Notes: a model not told the origin generated them from the letters alone. A DNA stretch of 64,000 bases from Flavobacterium amnicola (GCF_004122165.1 NZ_SBKO01000003.1:162965-226964), one strand, 5' to 3'; shown: positions 7,475 to 16,603, counted from the stretch's first letter. Numbers and translations are program-made.

Positions 7475-8387
7475 AATATTTCATATTTATTCCGATCACG
7501 GCAATGGCAATAATTCCTAAAAAGATAATGAGTTTTAAAACATCACTTAAGTGAGCATATTCTTTTTTGTTTTTTGCCGACCAGATTTTCATCGAAAAAT
7601 ACAATAATGGGCCAATTAGAAATCCTAAAATGTAAACGGTAGCAAATTGTAATTCAAATAAATTGACGTACATATAATACAGAATACAAATCGTAGGAAT
7701 AAAACTTAATCCGAATACTAATTTAGTGGTTCTTGCTACTCCCAAAGCAACAGGTAATGTTTGAATTCCGTTGTTGTAATCACCGTTTACATCTTCTAAA
7801 TCTTTCACCATTTCACGTAACAGATTAATGATAAAAGCGATAATCGAAAAATCAATTAGAACAGAAAAAACGGGAAGCATTTGTTCTCTATTGGTCATGT
7901 CTGTAGCTGGAAAAATCATAAACAAATCGATTATTAAAATACTAAAAGCCAATAAAAAGGCGACTACAATATTTTTGACAATCATTATTTGTTTGAAACT
8001 TGTTGAATAAATATACAGTAAGGCCGCACATAGAATGAAAACAGTCACAAAATTAGGGCGACCAATTATTTTTGATAAATAAAAACCAATTCCGACACCA
8101 ATAATAGAAAAGGCTACATATAAGTTGTAGGCAAAATTTTCGGAAATGCTATGACCCACAATGGCTTTTTTAGGTTTATTAATCCCATCAACATCTTGGT
8201 CCATAATATCATTAATAATATACCCGCCAGCGGCAATACAAACGGTTGAAATGATGAGTAAATAGTATTGCCAAAGCGCTAAAGCCAAAGGAATATCCTG
8301 CATTTTTAAAAAACCAAAAAGAATGACTAATTGCATAAAAGCAAGCAGTAATAAGTTTTTGTAACGTATGAGGTTGAGGTATTTCAT
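7461..8387 (-). CDS. UbiA-family prenyltransferase (geranylgeranylglycerol-phosphate geranylgeranyltransferase-like)
   Basis: A 308-residue integral membrane enzyme with about eight to nine helices. The two Asp-rich prenyl-diphosphate binding motifs are visible: NDIMDQDVDGINKP (about 61-74) and DLEDVNGDYNNG (about 196-207). UbiA enzymes move a prenyl chain onto an aromatic or glycerol phosphate acceptor. In Flavobacteria this member is usually labelled as the glycerol-phosphate type, but the acceptor is not proven by sequence. It sits between a KdsC-like phosphatase gene and maf. Confidence 0.85.
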   Translation of the reverse strand: MKYLNLIRYKNLLLLAFMQLVILFGFLKMQDIPLALALWQYYLLIISTVCIAAGGYIINDIMDQDVDGINKPKKAIVGHSISENFAYNLYVAFSIIGVGIGFYLSKIIGRPNFVTVFILCAALLYIYSTSFKQIMIVKNIVVAFLLAFSILIIDLFMIFPATDMTNREQMLPVFSVLIDFSIIAFIINLLREMVKDLEDVNGDYNNGIQTLPVALGVARTTKLVFGLSFIPTICILYYMYVNLFELQFATVYILGFLIGPLLYFSMKIWSAKNKKEYAHLSDVLKLIIFLGIIAIAVIGINMKYYAAQ

Positions 8388-8400
8388 TTGTGTGTTTGAT

Positions 8401-8928
8401 TTAAAAAAACTTTCCGTTAAAATAAGTATTCCATTTGCCTTGCACCTTCATGACTTGTTCAATAACGTCGCGAACAGCACCCTTTCCTCCATTGATATGG
8501 GAAATGTAGTTTGAAATGGATTTGATTTCCGGGCTGGCATCTTGTGGGCAAGTTGGCAAGCCTACCAATTGCATGATGTGATAATCTGGGATATCATCAC
8601 CCATATATAATACTTGTTCGGGTTTGATGTTGTATGCGTTTGTATATTCGTTGAAGGTTTTTACTTTATCTGGTGATCCTAGATGAATATCATTAATACC
8701 TAAGTTTTTTAATCGGATTCGTACCCCTTCGTTACTTCCTCCTGAAATGATACACACATGGTACCCACTTTCAATAGCAGCTTTCATGGCAAATCCGTCG
8801 CGAATATTCATTTCGCGAAGCATTTCACCTGTTGGAGTTATATGTACTGTTCCATCGGTTAAAACGCCATCCACATCAAAAACAAAAGTGGTGATGTCGT
8901 TCATAATTTCTTTATAGCTTTTTGCCAT
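8401..8928 (-). CDS. HAD-IIIA phosphatase, KdsC-like (3-deoxy-D-manno-octulosonate 8-phosphate phosphatase)
   Basis: A 175-residue HAD hydrolase. Motif I is FVFDVDGVLTDG, with the catalytic Asp pair. Motif II is in IISGGSNEG, the Lys comes in SPDKVKTF, and motif III is MGDDIPDYH. This matches the KdsC/YrbI group, which dephosphorylates KDO 8-phosphate in lipopolysaccharide core synthesis; a relative acting on another 2-keto sugar phosphate is possible. I start at the ATG at 8928; a TTG two codons upstream is in frame but less likely. Overlaps the end of the DUF2520 gene by 17 bases. Confidence 0.85.
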   Translation of the reverse strand: MAKSYKEIMNDITTFVFDVDGVLTDGTVHITPTGEMLREMNIRDGFAMKAAIESGYHVCIISGGSNEGVRIRLKNLGINDIHLGSPDKVKTFNEYTNAYNIKPEQVLYMGDDIPDYHIMQLVGLPTCPQDASPEIKSISNYISHINGGKGAVRDVIEQVMKVQGKWNTYFNGKFF

Positions 8929-9673
8929 TATCAATAATTGATTTGGTTAGTATTTTATAGATTTCCTTTTGAGTTGTCTCCTGAAGGAAATTCAAGTGCG
9001 CGTTTATCGTTTGTGTGTCGTTGCGTTTCGCTGGACCAGTTTGTGCTTCGACGGGTGTGAGTGTTTTGATTTTGTTTGCCGTTTCGATGATTAGAGGTTG
9101 CAAAATTTCAAAAGGAATTTCGTTTTCATCACAAATTTTATTTCCGATTGCATACAAATGATTCACAAAGTTGCATGAAAATACAGCGGCAACATGCAAT
9201 GCTTTGCGTTGTTCTGAATTAATATTGAAAATTTTTTCAGATATTGATTTTCCAACTTTTTCTAATAATTGATAATCGGTTTCGTTTTCGGCTTCTATAC
9301 AAATGGGAATTTCACTAAAATCGACCGATTTGTTTTTGGAAAATGTCTGCAACGGATAAAAAACACCACGTTTGTTCTTTTCGTTTAATTCCGAAATTGC
9401 AACACTTCCAGAAGTGTGTACCACCAATTTTTTTTCAAACGGAATTTGATTGGAAACTGCATGAACAGCTGTGTCGGTTACCGATATAATGTATAAATCT
9501 GCTTCTTTCAGCTGTTCAAAATCGTTTGTGATTTTTGAAGCCTCAAAATTTTTAATGTCTGCGTCTAAATTTCTAGAAAACACTTGTATAACATCAACAG
9601 TTTCGCTTTTGACGAAAGCCGAAATTAAATGTTGTGCTACATTTCCGGATCCAATAATTACCACTGAAATCAT
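8912..9673 (-). CDS. Rossmann-fold plus DUF2520 protein
   Basis: A 253-residue protein with an N-terminal NAD(P)-binding Rossmann domain (VVIIGSGNVAQHL, residues 4-16) and a C-terminal helical DUF2520 domain (about 125-245; GPAKRNDTQTINAHL is the conserved stretch). The architecture resembles 6-phosphogluconate or pyrroline-5-carboxylate reductases. It is widely kept in Bacteroidota, but its reaction is unknown to me. First gene of the operon DUF2520, KdsC-like, UbiA, maf. No exact -7 box was found just upstream. Confidence 0.82.
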   Translation of the reverse strand: MISVVIIGSGNVAQHLISAFVKSETVDVIQVFSRNLDADIKNFEASKITNDFEQLKEADLYIISVTDTAVHAVSNQIPFEKKLVVHTSGSVAISELNEKNKRGVFYPLQTFSKNKSVDFSEIPICIEAENETDYQLLEKVGKSISEKIFNINSEQRKALHVAAVFSCNFVNHLYAIGNKICDENEIPFEILQPLIIETANKIKTLTPVEAQTGPAKRNDTQTINAHLNFLQETTQKEIYKILTKSIIDNGKKL

Positions 9674-9837
9674 TTGGCTAAAGTAATAAAAAATGAAATG
9701 GTAAGAAAATGAAGGCTAATTCTCTGTAAATCGACTTTTTAACAAAAAATGTTTATATGTTTTTGTTAAAAATGTTTGATGAAATGAAAAAGATAGTATT
9801 TTCGACTTTCAGAACTTAACCTATAAATATTAGTATT

Positions 9838-10281
9838 ATGAAAAAAGGATTGACCGTTATTATGTTTTTATTCTGTGCGATGACAGGATTTAGCCAAATT
9901 AAAGTCTTACCAACAACACCTCTTGAAAGATTGGGTAGAGTAGGTGTGAGCGATATTTATGTACAAAAAGAAGGTGATACTTATACTTTTTTTTACAAGA
10001 ATATAGAAAATAAAGAGGATATAAACATTCGTAATTTTTCGTTTAAAAACGTTGAAAACGATTACGAAAACTTATATAAAATTATTATAGATGGTTTTAA
10101 TGCTTCGCCGATGTATGACATCAAATTGGAATTACCAAATGATTATGTATGGTTACATTATACCAAAACTACTGCAAAAACTACGGTACAGTTTATGACA
10201 ACCAACAAGGTAACTTCTTCTACAGGTATTTCGGAGATGATGAATATTGACGATGTTAAAAAATTATTTGAAAAGTCATAA
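9838..10281 (+). CDS. Small secreted protein of unknown function
   Basis: I do not recognise the family. The 147 residues start with a clear signal peptide (cleavage likely after GFSQ, residue 20). The mature part, about 127 residues, alternates charged and aromatic residues in a pattern consistent with a beta-rich periplasmic or surface protein (VYVQ/YTFFYKNIE, DVWLHYTK-like stretches). It has a weak promoter (TTG at 9776, 18 bases before TATTTTCG at 9797) and its own terminator at 10303, so it is probably transcribed alone. Confidence 0.72.
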   Translation: MKKGLTVIMFLFCAMTGFSQIKVLPTTPLERLGRVGVSDIYVQKEGDTYTFFYKNIENKEDINIRNFSFKNVENDYENLYKIIIDGFNASPMYDIKLELPNDYVWLHYTKTTAKTTVQFMTTNKVTSSTGISEMMNIDDVKKLFEKS

Positions 10282-10302
10282 TTTTCTTTTTCAAAAATAT
10301 AG

Positions 10303-10332
10303 AAAGCGAAATCAATCTGGTTTCGCTTTTTT
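10303..10332 (+). terminator. Terminator after the small secreted protein gene
   Basis: Stem AAAGCGAAA (10303-10311) and TTTCGCTTT (10321-10329) with a 9-base loop, followed by TTT. It separates this gene from ccsBA. Confidence 0.75.
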
Positions 10333-10390
10333 ATTTGTTAAAAATCCTTAAAATTCTATCGTTTTAAACTCGTTTGACAAACAAATTAAG

Positions 10391-10398
10391 TATTTTTG
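10391..10398 (+). promoter_or_regulatory. Predicted -7 element for ccsBA-gpx
   Basis: TATTTTTG, an exact TAnnTTTG, ends 26 bases before the ccsBA ATG. A TTTG at 10373 lies closer than the usual -33 distance. Confidence 0.5.
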
Positions 10399-10424
10399 TT
10401 CCACTTTAATTTGAATTTCCAAAC

Positions 10425-13400
10425 ATGGACAAAAAAATACTTTCCTTCCTATTTTCTACTCGATTAATGGCCGTATTGTTTATTGTTTTTGCTGCTGCAA
10501 TGGCTGCAGGAACATTTATTGAAGATGCCTATAATACAGATACCGCAAGAGTGATTGTTTATAACGCTTGGTGGTTTGAAGTTATCATGGTTTTCTTTAT
10601 GATTAACTTTTTAGGGAACATAAAGCGTTATCAATTATACAAAAAAGAAAAGTGGGCAACTTTAACCTTGCATTTATCTTTCATCTTAATTTTATTGGGA
10701 GCTTTTATAACCCGATATATTAGTTACGAAGGAGTTATGCCTATTCGCGAAGGAGCTACCGAAAATCAAGTATTTTCAGATAGAACTTATTTGACAATGT
10801 TGGTAGACGGACAACACGAAGGAGAATTAAAAAGACGCACCTTCGAAAAACCATTATTGCTTTCAGGAGCGGTTGATAATAGTTTTACCGATAACTATAC
10901 TTTTGATAAAATTCCATTTAAAGTCGAGTTAGTCGATTTTATCATGGGTGCCACCGAAGTTGTAAAACCAGATGTTAAAGGTGTACTTTTCCTTAAAATG
11001 GTGGAAGCTGGCTCAGGAAAACGACACGAACACTTTTTGAAAGAAGGAGAAGTACAAAGCATTCACAACATTCTTTTTGCGTTAAATAAATATACTAAAG
11101 GTGCTGTAAACATTACTATTGATGATAAATCTTCTTCCATTGAAACCCCTTTTGATGGAAATTTTATGCGAATGGCCGATCAAATGAAAGGAAATGTAGT
11201 AAAAGACACCAAAGCCGAATTAATGTATCGTTCTTTGTATAATGTGGGCGGAACCCAATTTGTCTTTCCCGAAGCCGCTACTAAAGGTGTGAAAGAGTAC
11301 AAATCAAATGGAAATTACAAAGACAAAGAAAGTAACGACGCCATTGTTTTAAAAATTTCGAATGAAGGAAAAGAAAAAACAATTACGCTTTTAGGTCAAA
11401 AAGGTAGTGCCGGAGAACCTCAAGCTTTTAAACAAGGAAACTTAGAATACACGATTTTTTACGGAAGTAAAGTGTATGAATTACCATTTAAAATTCAACT
11501 GAATAAATTTACAGCTTCAAAATATCCAGGAACGGATAAAAGCTATTCTGCATTTGAAAGTTTAGTGACTATTAAAGATGAGAAACCATTTGTGACGCGT
11601 ATTTTTATGAATAATGTCTTAGATCATAAAGGCTATCGCTTTTTTCAGTCAGGTTTCGATCCGGATGAGAAAGGAACTAAATTATCTGTAAATCATGATT
11701 ACTGGGGAACTTGGATTACTTATATTGGGTATTTCTTATTGTATTTCGGAATGATGGCCATTCTATTTACCAAGCATTCTCGTTTTGCCGATTTGAAACA
11801 AAAATTAGAAAAAGTAAAAGCAAAAAAAGCGAGTTTAATTTCTGTTTTAGCATTATTGGTTTCCTTTAATGGATTTTCTCAAGAGCACAATCATAAAAAA
11901 GCCATCCCAACCGAGCAACAAATAGATACCATCTTAAAAAAATATTTGGTTCCAGATGAACAAGCGGCAAAATTCGGTCGACTGATTATTCAGGATGCGG
12001 GAGGAAGAATGAAGCCAATTAATACGTTCTCTTCCGAATTATTGCGTAAAGTTAGTAAAAGTGATACCTACAAGGATATGAATTCCGATCAGGTTTTCTT
12101 GTCAATGACGCAATTTCCTCAAGTATGGTACGAAGTGCCTATCATTTATTTAAAAAGAGGAAATGATAGTATTCGTAAATTAATCGGAGTAGAGAAAGAG
12201 GCAAAATACGCTAAGTTAATTAACTTCTTTGACGATAAAGGAAATTATAAATTAAGCCAACAACTGGATAAAGCCTATAAAGCAGCGGTACCCAATGCTT
12301 TTGAAAAAGATTTCATTGAAGCAGATAAGAAGGTGAATTTGTTATACTCGGCAATTTCGGGGCAAATCTTAAAAATATTCCCAATTCCGAATGATAAAAA
12401 CAACAAATGGGTGAGTTTCTTGGAAGTCAATGAACCAACTGGAACTGCTATCGATACCGTTAAAAATGTATTGCCATTTTATTTGAATTCATTGGACAAA
12501 GCGACTCTTTCTAAAGATTATAAATTGACCAATAGTTTGGTAATTGGTTTAGAAAATTATCAGAAGAAATTTGGAAGTAAAGTGCGTCCAACAGATAAAC
12601 AAATCGATTTAGAAATAGCCTATAACAAACACGATATTTTTAAGAAATTGTACTCTTGGTACATGTATGCTGGAGTGTTGATGTTTGTGTTTGTAATCAT
12701 CAGTATCTTCAACAGCAAAAAATGGGTGGTATATGGAGTTAAAACCTTCCATGTCATTTTAGGATTATTGTTTGTTTTACATACATTAGGCTTAATTGCT
12801 CGTTGGTACATTTCGGGGCATGCACCTTGGAGTAATGCCTATGAATCGATGATTTATGTGGGTTGGTCGATTATGTTTTTCGGATTGGCTTTCGGAAGAA
12901 AATCAGCTTTAACAGTTGCCTCTACGGCTTTTGTAGCGGCTATGATTTTAATGATTGCTCATTGGAATTGGATGGACCCTCAAATTGCCAACTTACAGCC
13001 TGTTTTAAACTCGTATTGGTTAATGATTCACGTAGCCGTAATTGTAGCAAGTTACGGTCCGTTTGCATTGGGTGCGATTCTAGGTTTGGTAGCCTTATTA
13101 CTGATGTTGTTTACCAATAAAAACAACAAAAAAATAATGGATTTAAACATCAAAGAAATTACGTATATCAATGAAATGGCACTTACGGTTGGATTAGTAA
13201 TGCTAACAATTGGAAACTTTTTAGGTGGACAGTGGGCCAATGAAAGTTGGGGACGTTATTGGGGTTGGGATCCTAAGGAAACATGGGCTTTAATTAGTAT
13301 TATGGTCTATGCTTTTGTAATTCACATGCGTTTTGTTCCGGCTTTACGAGGTAAGTTTGTCTACAATTTTATGAGTGTTTTAGCTTTTGCTTCCATACTT

Positions 13401-13565
13401 ATGACTTACTTCGGAGTAAATTTTCATTTGAGTGGTTTACACTCTTATGCAACTGGCGAAAAGCAAAATGTGGATATATATATGAAAATTCTTATAGGAT
13501 TTTTGATATTTTCAATAATTGTCTATCTTCGTAGGAAGCAAATAGAAAAACAGTCAACTAAGTAA
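10425..13565 (+). CDS. ccsBA: Fused ResB-CcsA cytochrome c biogenesis protein
   Basis: System II cytochrome c maturation: moves heme across the membrane and attaches it to apocytochrome CXXCH motifs. The 1046 residues join an N-terminal ResB/CcsB part (helices near 13-33, 43-62, 75-95, a large periplasmic domain, a helix near 430-450) to a C-terminal CcsA part (about 745-1046) with many helices. CcsA signatures include HAPWSNAYESMIYVGW, the heme-handling WWD motif as WGRYWGWDPKETW, and FHLSGLHSYATG with conserved His residues. The length is normal for the fused form in Bacteroidota. The gpx gene follows after one base. Confidence 0.95.
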   Translation: MDKKILSFLFSTRLMAVLFIVFAAAMAAGTFIEDAYNTDTARVIVYNAWWFEVIMVFFMINFLGNIKRYQLYKKEKWATLTLHLSFILILLGAFITRYISYEGVMPIREGATENQVFSDRTYLTMLVDGQHEGELKRRTFEKPLLLSGAVDNSFTDNYTFDKIPFKVELVDFIMGATEVVKPDVKGVLFLKMVEAGSGKRHEHFLKEGEVQSIHNILFALNKYTKGAVNITIDDKSSSIETPFDGNFMRMADQMKGNVVKDTKAELMYRSLYNVGGTQFVFPEAATKGVKEYKSNGNYKDKESNDAIVLKISNEGKEKTITLLGQKGSAGEPQAFKQGNLEYTIFYGSKVYELPFKIQLNKFTASKYPGTDKSYSAFESLVTIKDEKPFVTRIFMNNVLDHKGYRFFQSGFDPDEKGTKLSVNHDYWGTWITYIGYFLLYFGMMAILFTKHSRFADLKQKLEKVKAKKASLISVLALLVSFNGFSQEHNHKKAIPTEQQIDTILKKYLVPDEQAAKFGRLIIQDAGGRMKPINTFSSELLRKVSKSDTYKDMNSDQVFLSMTQFPQVWYEVPIIYLKRGNDSIRKLIGVEKEAKYAKLINFFDDKGNYKLSQQLDKAYKAAVPNAFEKDFIEADKKVNLLYSAISGQILKIFPIPNDKNNKWVSFLEVNEPTGTAIDTVKNVLPFYLNSLDKATLSKDYKLTNSLVIGLENYQKKFGSKVRPTDKQIDLEIAYNKHDIFKKLYSWYMYAGVLMFVFVIISIFNSKKWVVYGVKTFHVILGLLFVLHTLGLIARWYISGHAPWSNAYESMIYVGWSIMFFGLAFGRKSALTVASTAFVAAMILMIAHWNWMDPQIANLQPVLNSYWLMIHVAVIVASYGPFALGAILGLVALLLMLFTNKNNKKIMDLNIKEITYINEMALTVGLVMLTIGNFLGGQWANESWGRYWGWDPKETWALISIMVYAFVIHMRFVPALRGKFVYNFMSVLAFASILMTYFGVNFHLSGLHSYATGEKQNVDIYMKILIGFLIFSIIVYLRRKQIEKQSTK

Positions 13566-13566
13566 A

Positions 13567-14160
13567 ATGAAAAAAATAGCCATAATCGCAATCTCAATAT
13601 TAGCTTTTTCGTGTAAAAATCAAGAAGAAAGTTTGAAGAATATGGAAGAACCAGCTGCCCAAATTAGTACCAATATGGAAGGACAATCAATTTATCAGTT
13701 TAAAGTAAAAGACATTGAGGGAAATGATTTTGATTTTTCTAAATTGAAAGGGAAGAAAATAATGGTTGTCAATACGGCTTCCGAATGCGGTTTAACGCCT
13801 CAGTATGAAGATTTACAATCGCTTTATACCGAATATAAAGGAAAGAACTTTGTTATTGTTGGTTTCCCAGCCAATAACTTCGAACAACAAGAGCCAGGTA
13901 CCAACAAAGAAATTGCTACTTTTTGTACTAAAAACTATGGTGTTACTTTTCCGATGATGAGTAAAATTTCGGTTCAAGGAGATGATCAACACCCTTTGTA
14001 TCAGTTTTTAACTCAAAAAGATAAAAATGGATTGGAAGACAATACAATACGTTGGAATTTTCAAAAATACTTGATTAACGAATCGGGGCATTTGGATAAA
14101 GTCATTGCGCCACAAATATTGCCTACTGATGAGGTAATCATTAATTGGATAAAAGCTTAA
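13567..14160 (+). CDS. Glutathione peroxidase-family thiol peroxidase, lipoprotein
   Basis: A 197-residue protein with a lipoprotein signal (ILAFSC, lipid-modified Cys16), so it is expected on the periplasmic side. The peroxidase core has the peroxidatic Cys74 in NTASECGLTPQ, the Gln of QQEPGTN, and the Trp/Asn of WNFQKYL. Cysteine replaces selenocysteine, as is usual in bacteria. Cys120 could be the resolving thiol; this is inference. The usual FPCNQF reads FPANNF here. One base separates it from ccsBA, so the two are co-transcribed, which suits protection of heme or thiols in the envelope. Confidence 0.9.
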   Translation: MKKIAIIAISILAFSCKNQEESLKNMEEPAAQISTNMEGQSIYQFKVKDIEGNDFDFSKLKGKKIMVVNTASECGLTPQYEDLQSLYTEYKGKNFVIVGFPANNFEQQEPGTNKEIATFCTKNYGVTFPMMSKISVQGDDQHPLYQFLTQKDKNGLEDNTIRWNFQKYLINESGHLDKVIAPQILPTDEVIINWIKA

Positions 14161-14182
14161 AAATAATAATATAGACTAAATG

Positions 14183-14219
14183 AAATAAATGCGCTATTGG
14201 TATAGCGCATTTATTTTTT
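14183..14219. terminator. Bidirectional terminator between gpx and serine hydrolase
   Basis: A 15-bp perfect stem, 14183-14197 with 14202-14216, loop TGGT, with A/T-rich flanks on both sides. It serves both converging genes. The stop codon of the serine hydrolase (14194-14196) is inside the left arm. Confidence 0.85.
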
Positions 14220-15282
14220 GCCATAATTCATTGTCGAATCCAGATAAAGCAAACGTTGGATTTGCAGGATCAGATACTTCTCCCATTCTAATCACTACCA
14301 TTTTCTTACTTGGAATTACATATATTTTCTGATCGTTTTTACCTAACGCCATATACATGTCTGTTGGACCTGAAGGAATTAAACTTCCGTTAAATTGTAA
14401 TTGCGATTGCGGTAAATGAAAACTTGATTTCCCGTTTAACCACCACAAATAACCATAAGATAAATTTATATTTTGTGAGGTAGAAGTAGCTTCACTAAAA
14501 TAAGTACTTGGTATAATTTGTTGGCTATTCCATTTTCCTTTGTTTAAGGATAATAATCCAAAACGAGCCATACTTCTGGTGTCACTCCAATACACACTTA
14601 AGCCTCCATTTTGAATCCATGTACCAGTCATTCCTATTTTATCTCTAAGTTTTGCATTAAAATAATTTGTCCAAGTTTGTCCCGACGCTTGCGCAATCAC
14701 ATCTTGCATTTTTACATAGACATTATGATAAGCCCAACGGGTACCAGCATCGGCAACATATTGAAGATTAGCAGGACTTACATCATCTCCTAACGTATCA
14801 TCTAAACCTGAAGACATGCTTAATAAATGTTTGCAAGTAATCAGATTTTCTTTTACCAATGGAGCACTTGTCCACCCAGTACCTAAATATGTGGAAACTT
14901 TGTTATTGATATTTATTATTCCTTCTTCTTGTGCAATTCCCGATAAAGAAGCGGTTAGCGTCTTACCTGCACTTGCCCAATACCAAGGAGAGGTTTGAGT
15001 GTGACTATTAAAATATTCTTCCATGACAATTCTTCCATTGATTAGAATCATAAACGATTTGGTGTTCTTCAAAGTCAAATAATCTTTTAAAGGTTGTACG
15101 GCACTTTGATTCCATTTCAAATTGGCTATCGATTTGGTTTCCCAAGTGGAAGATCCGATAGGAGGGAAGTACATTGATTCTGAAGGGGTCGGTGTTGGTA
15201 TCGGAATAATCGGTGTAGATTCATCAGAACTACAAGCAATGAAACCAAAAAGTACTAGTAAAGAGAAGATTGTTTTTTTCAT
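14194..15282 (-). CDS. Serine hydrolase, class C beta-lactamase/penicillin-binding fold, lipoprotein
   Basis: A 362-residue protein. Lipobox FIAC places the modified Cys at residue 17, followed by a Pro/Thr linker (IPIPTPTPS). The catalytic SxxK is S104-A-G-K107 in WYWASAGKT, and YHN in WAYHNVYV is the second motif. The C-terminal region reads ALGKNDQKIYVIPSKKM, where related enzymes have their third motif before a conserved YVIP strand. Substrates of this large group range from peptides to esters; none can be assigned. It is transcribed singly and ends inside a terminator hairpin shared with gpx. Confidence 0.85.
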   Translation of the reverse strand: MKKTIFSLLVLFGFIACSSDESTPIIPIPTPTPSESMYFPPIGSSTWETKSIANLKWNQSAVQPLKDYLTLKNTKSFMILINGRIVMEEYFNSHTQTSPWYWASAGKTLTASLSGIAQEEGIININNKVSTYLGTGWTSAPLVKENLITCKHLLSMSSGLDDTLGDDVSPANLQYVADAGTRWAYHNVYVKMQDVIAQASGQTWTNYFNAKLRDKIGMTGTWIQNGGLSVYWSDTRSMARFGLLSLNKGKWNSQQIIPSTYFSEATSTSQNINLSYGYLWWLNGKSSFHLPQSQLQFNGSLIPSGPTDMYMALGKNDQKIYVIPSKKMVVIRMGEVSDPANPTFALSGFDNELWQKINALYQ

Positions 15283-15358
15283 TTGGTTATGGATTATTAT
15301 TTCAAATTTAGACTTTATTTTTTCGGAATGGTTTAATCGAAAGTGTTATTTTTACATT

Positions 15359-15796
15359 ATGAATAAAAAAATTATAATAGTATTGAGTTGTATTGCTTTT
15401 TCTTGTGCCGAAAAAGTGGATATCAATCAAATCGAAAAAATAAACGGATATTGGCAAATAACCAAGGTGGAGCCAAAAGAAGGAGAAAAGAAAGAATATA
15501 AAGTCAATGAGAATTATGAATACTTTGAATTAAAAAACAAAGTGGGTTTTCATAAAAAGGTACGTTGGCAACCGATGGGTACGTTTTTAGTAGACGATTT
15601 GCAGGAAAAAGTGGAAGCCAATCAAAATCAAGATCATGTGCAGCTAAAATTTTCTTCAAAGTTTGGAAAACACACTGAAATGGTGAATCAACTTTCCGAT
15701 AGTGTATTGGTCTTAGAATCCCAAAATGGTTCCGAATTTTATTATAAAAAAGTCAATGTAAATACCTTACCACAGTATGGCAAAAAGGCTGAGTAA
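15359..15796 (+). CDS. Small lipoprotein of unknown function
   Basis: A 145-residue protein starting at the ATG at 15359; the frame is open further upstream but that part overlaps the serine hydrolase on the other strand. It begins MNKKIIIVLSCIAFSCAEK, with a lipobox at Cys16. The mature chain resembles small lipocalin-like lipoproteins (NGYWQITKVEPKEG near the start, FYYKKV near the end), but I cannot name the family with confidence. Its last 20 bases overlap the DUF721 gene in a different frame, so the two are translated from one message. Confidence 0.75.
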   Translation: MNKKIIIVLSCIAFSCAEKVDINQIEKINGYWQITKVEPKEGEKKEYKVNENYEYFELKNKVGFHKKVRWQPMGTFLVDDLQEKVEANQNQDHVQLKFSSKFGKHTEMVNQLSDSVLVLESQNGSEFYYKKVNVNTLPQYGKKAE

Positions 15797-16073
15797 CCAG
15801 AGTTCTATTGGCGATATTTTAAAAGAAATCATTCAAACCAATCACTTAGATAAAGGCTTGAATCAAATATCTGTGGCTGATGCTTGGAAAAACTTAATGG
15901 GTAATGGAGTAAATACCTATACCAAAGACGTTATCTTAAAAGGTAGTACATTGTACGTTCAGCTCACTTCGGCAGTACTTCGGGAAGAACTGAGCTATGG
16001 TAAAGATAAAATCATCAAAATGATCAATGAAGAATTGGGAAGTGAGATTATAAAAGATGTGGTATTAAGATAA
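15777..16073 (+). CDS. DUF721 protein (DciA-related)
   Basis: A 98-residue cytosolic protein of the DUF721 family. DciA, a DUF721 member in other bacteria, helps load the replicative helicase DnaB; whether this short Bacteroidota form does so is inference. Visible family features are an N-terminal helix (IGDILKEIIQT), AWKNLMGNGVNTYTKDVILK with the conserved Trp, and the C-terminal LREELSYGKDKIIKMINEE. The ATG is inside the upstream lipoprotein gene, a 20-base overlap. Confidence 0.85.
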   Translation: MAKRLSNQSSIGDILKEIIQTNHLDKGLNQISVADAWKNLMGNGVNTYTKDVILKGSTLYVQLTSAVLREELSYGKDKIIKMINEELGSEIIKDVVLR

Positions 16074-16109
16074 AATGGAGTGTTTATAGATTCAATATAT
16101 AGTATATAA

Positions 16110-16145
16110 AAAAATCCCGTTTCTTTCGAAGCGGGATTTTTATTT
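16110..16145. terminator. Bidirectional terminator between DUF721 and ndk
   Basis: Stem around AATCCCGTTTC (16113-16123) and GAAGCGGGATT (16128-16138), one G-U pair, loop TTTC, extended by A/T pairs to about 14 bp, with A-run left and T-run right. Confidence 0.85.
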
Positions 16146-16160
16146 TATTAAGATTCAGTA

Positions 16161-16580
16161 TTAGAATTGCTCTCTTCCTGCAAAATGGAAAGCACTTTCG
16201 ATAGCTGCATTCTCATCAGAATCAGATCCGTGTACTGCATTTTCTCCAATTGAAGTTGCATATTTTTTACGGATAGTTCCTTCAGCAGCATCAGCTGGGT
16301 TAGTAGCTCCAATTAAAGTACGGAAATCTTCTACAGCGTTGTCTTTTTCTAAAATAGCTGCTACGATAGGACCACGAGTCATGAATTCAACTAATTCTCC
16401 AAAGAATGGTCTTGCCGAATGAACAGCATAAAATTTTTGTGCGTCAGCTACAGTTAATTGTGTCAATTTCATTGATACAATTCTGAAACCACCTTCAGTA
16501 ATCATATTTAAAATACCACCGATGTGTCCGTTTTCAACACCATCAGGCTTAATCATAGTAAATGTTCTATTTGTTGCCAT
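16161..16580 (-). CDS. ndk: Nucleoside diphosphate kinase
   Basis: Transfers the terminal phosphate between nucleoside triphosphates and diphosphates through a phosphohistidine. The 139 residues start with the family [15 protein letters not shown], contain [15 protein letters not shown], and carry the active-site His117 in NAVHGSDS, the standard signature. Length is normal. It has a complete promoter (-33 TTG, 18 bases, TACTTTTG) and a terminator, so it is a single-gene unit. Confidence 0.97.
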   Translation of the reverse strand: MATNRTFTMIKPDGVENGHIGGILNMITEGGFRIVSMKLTQLTVADAQKFYAVHSARPFFGELVEFMTRGPIVAAILEKDNAVEDFRTLIGATNPADAAEGTIRKKYATSIGENAVHGSDSDENAAIESAFHFAGREQF

Positions 16581-16603
16581 TTTTTTATTTTTTAATTCGG
16601 GTG

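Noticed and set aside
13567..14160. Possible selenocysteine in the glutathione peroxidase
   Set aside because: The active-site codon encodes Cys, with no in-frame TGA.
15122..15358. Upstream extension of the small lipoprotein frame
   Set aside because: It runs through the divergent serine hydrolase gene; a lipoprotein signal starts at 15359.
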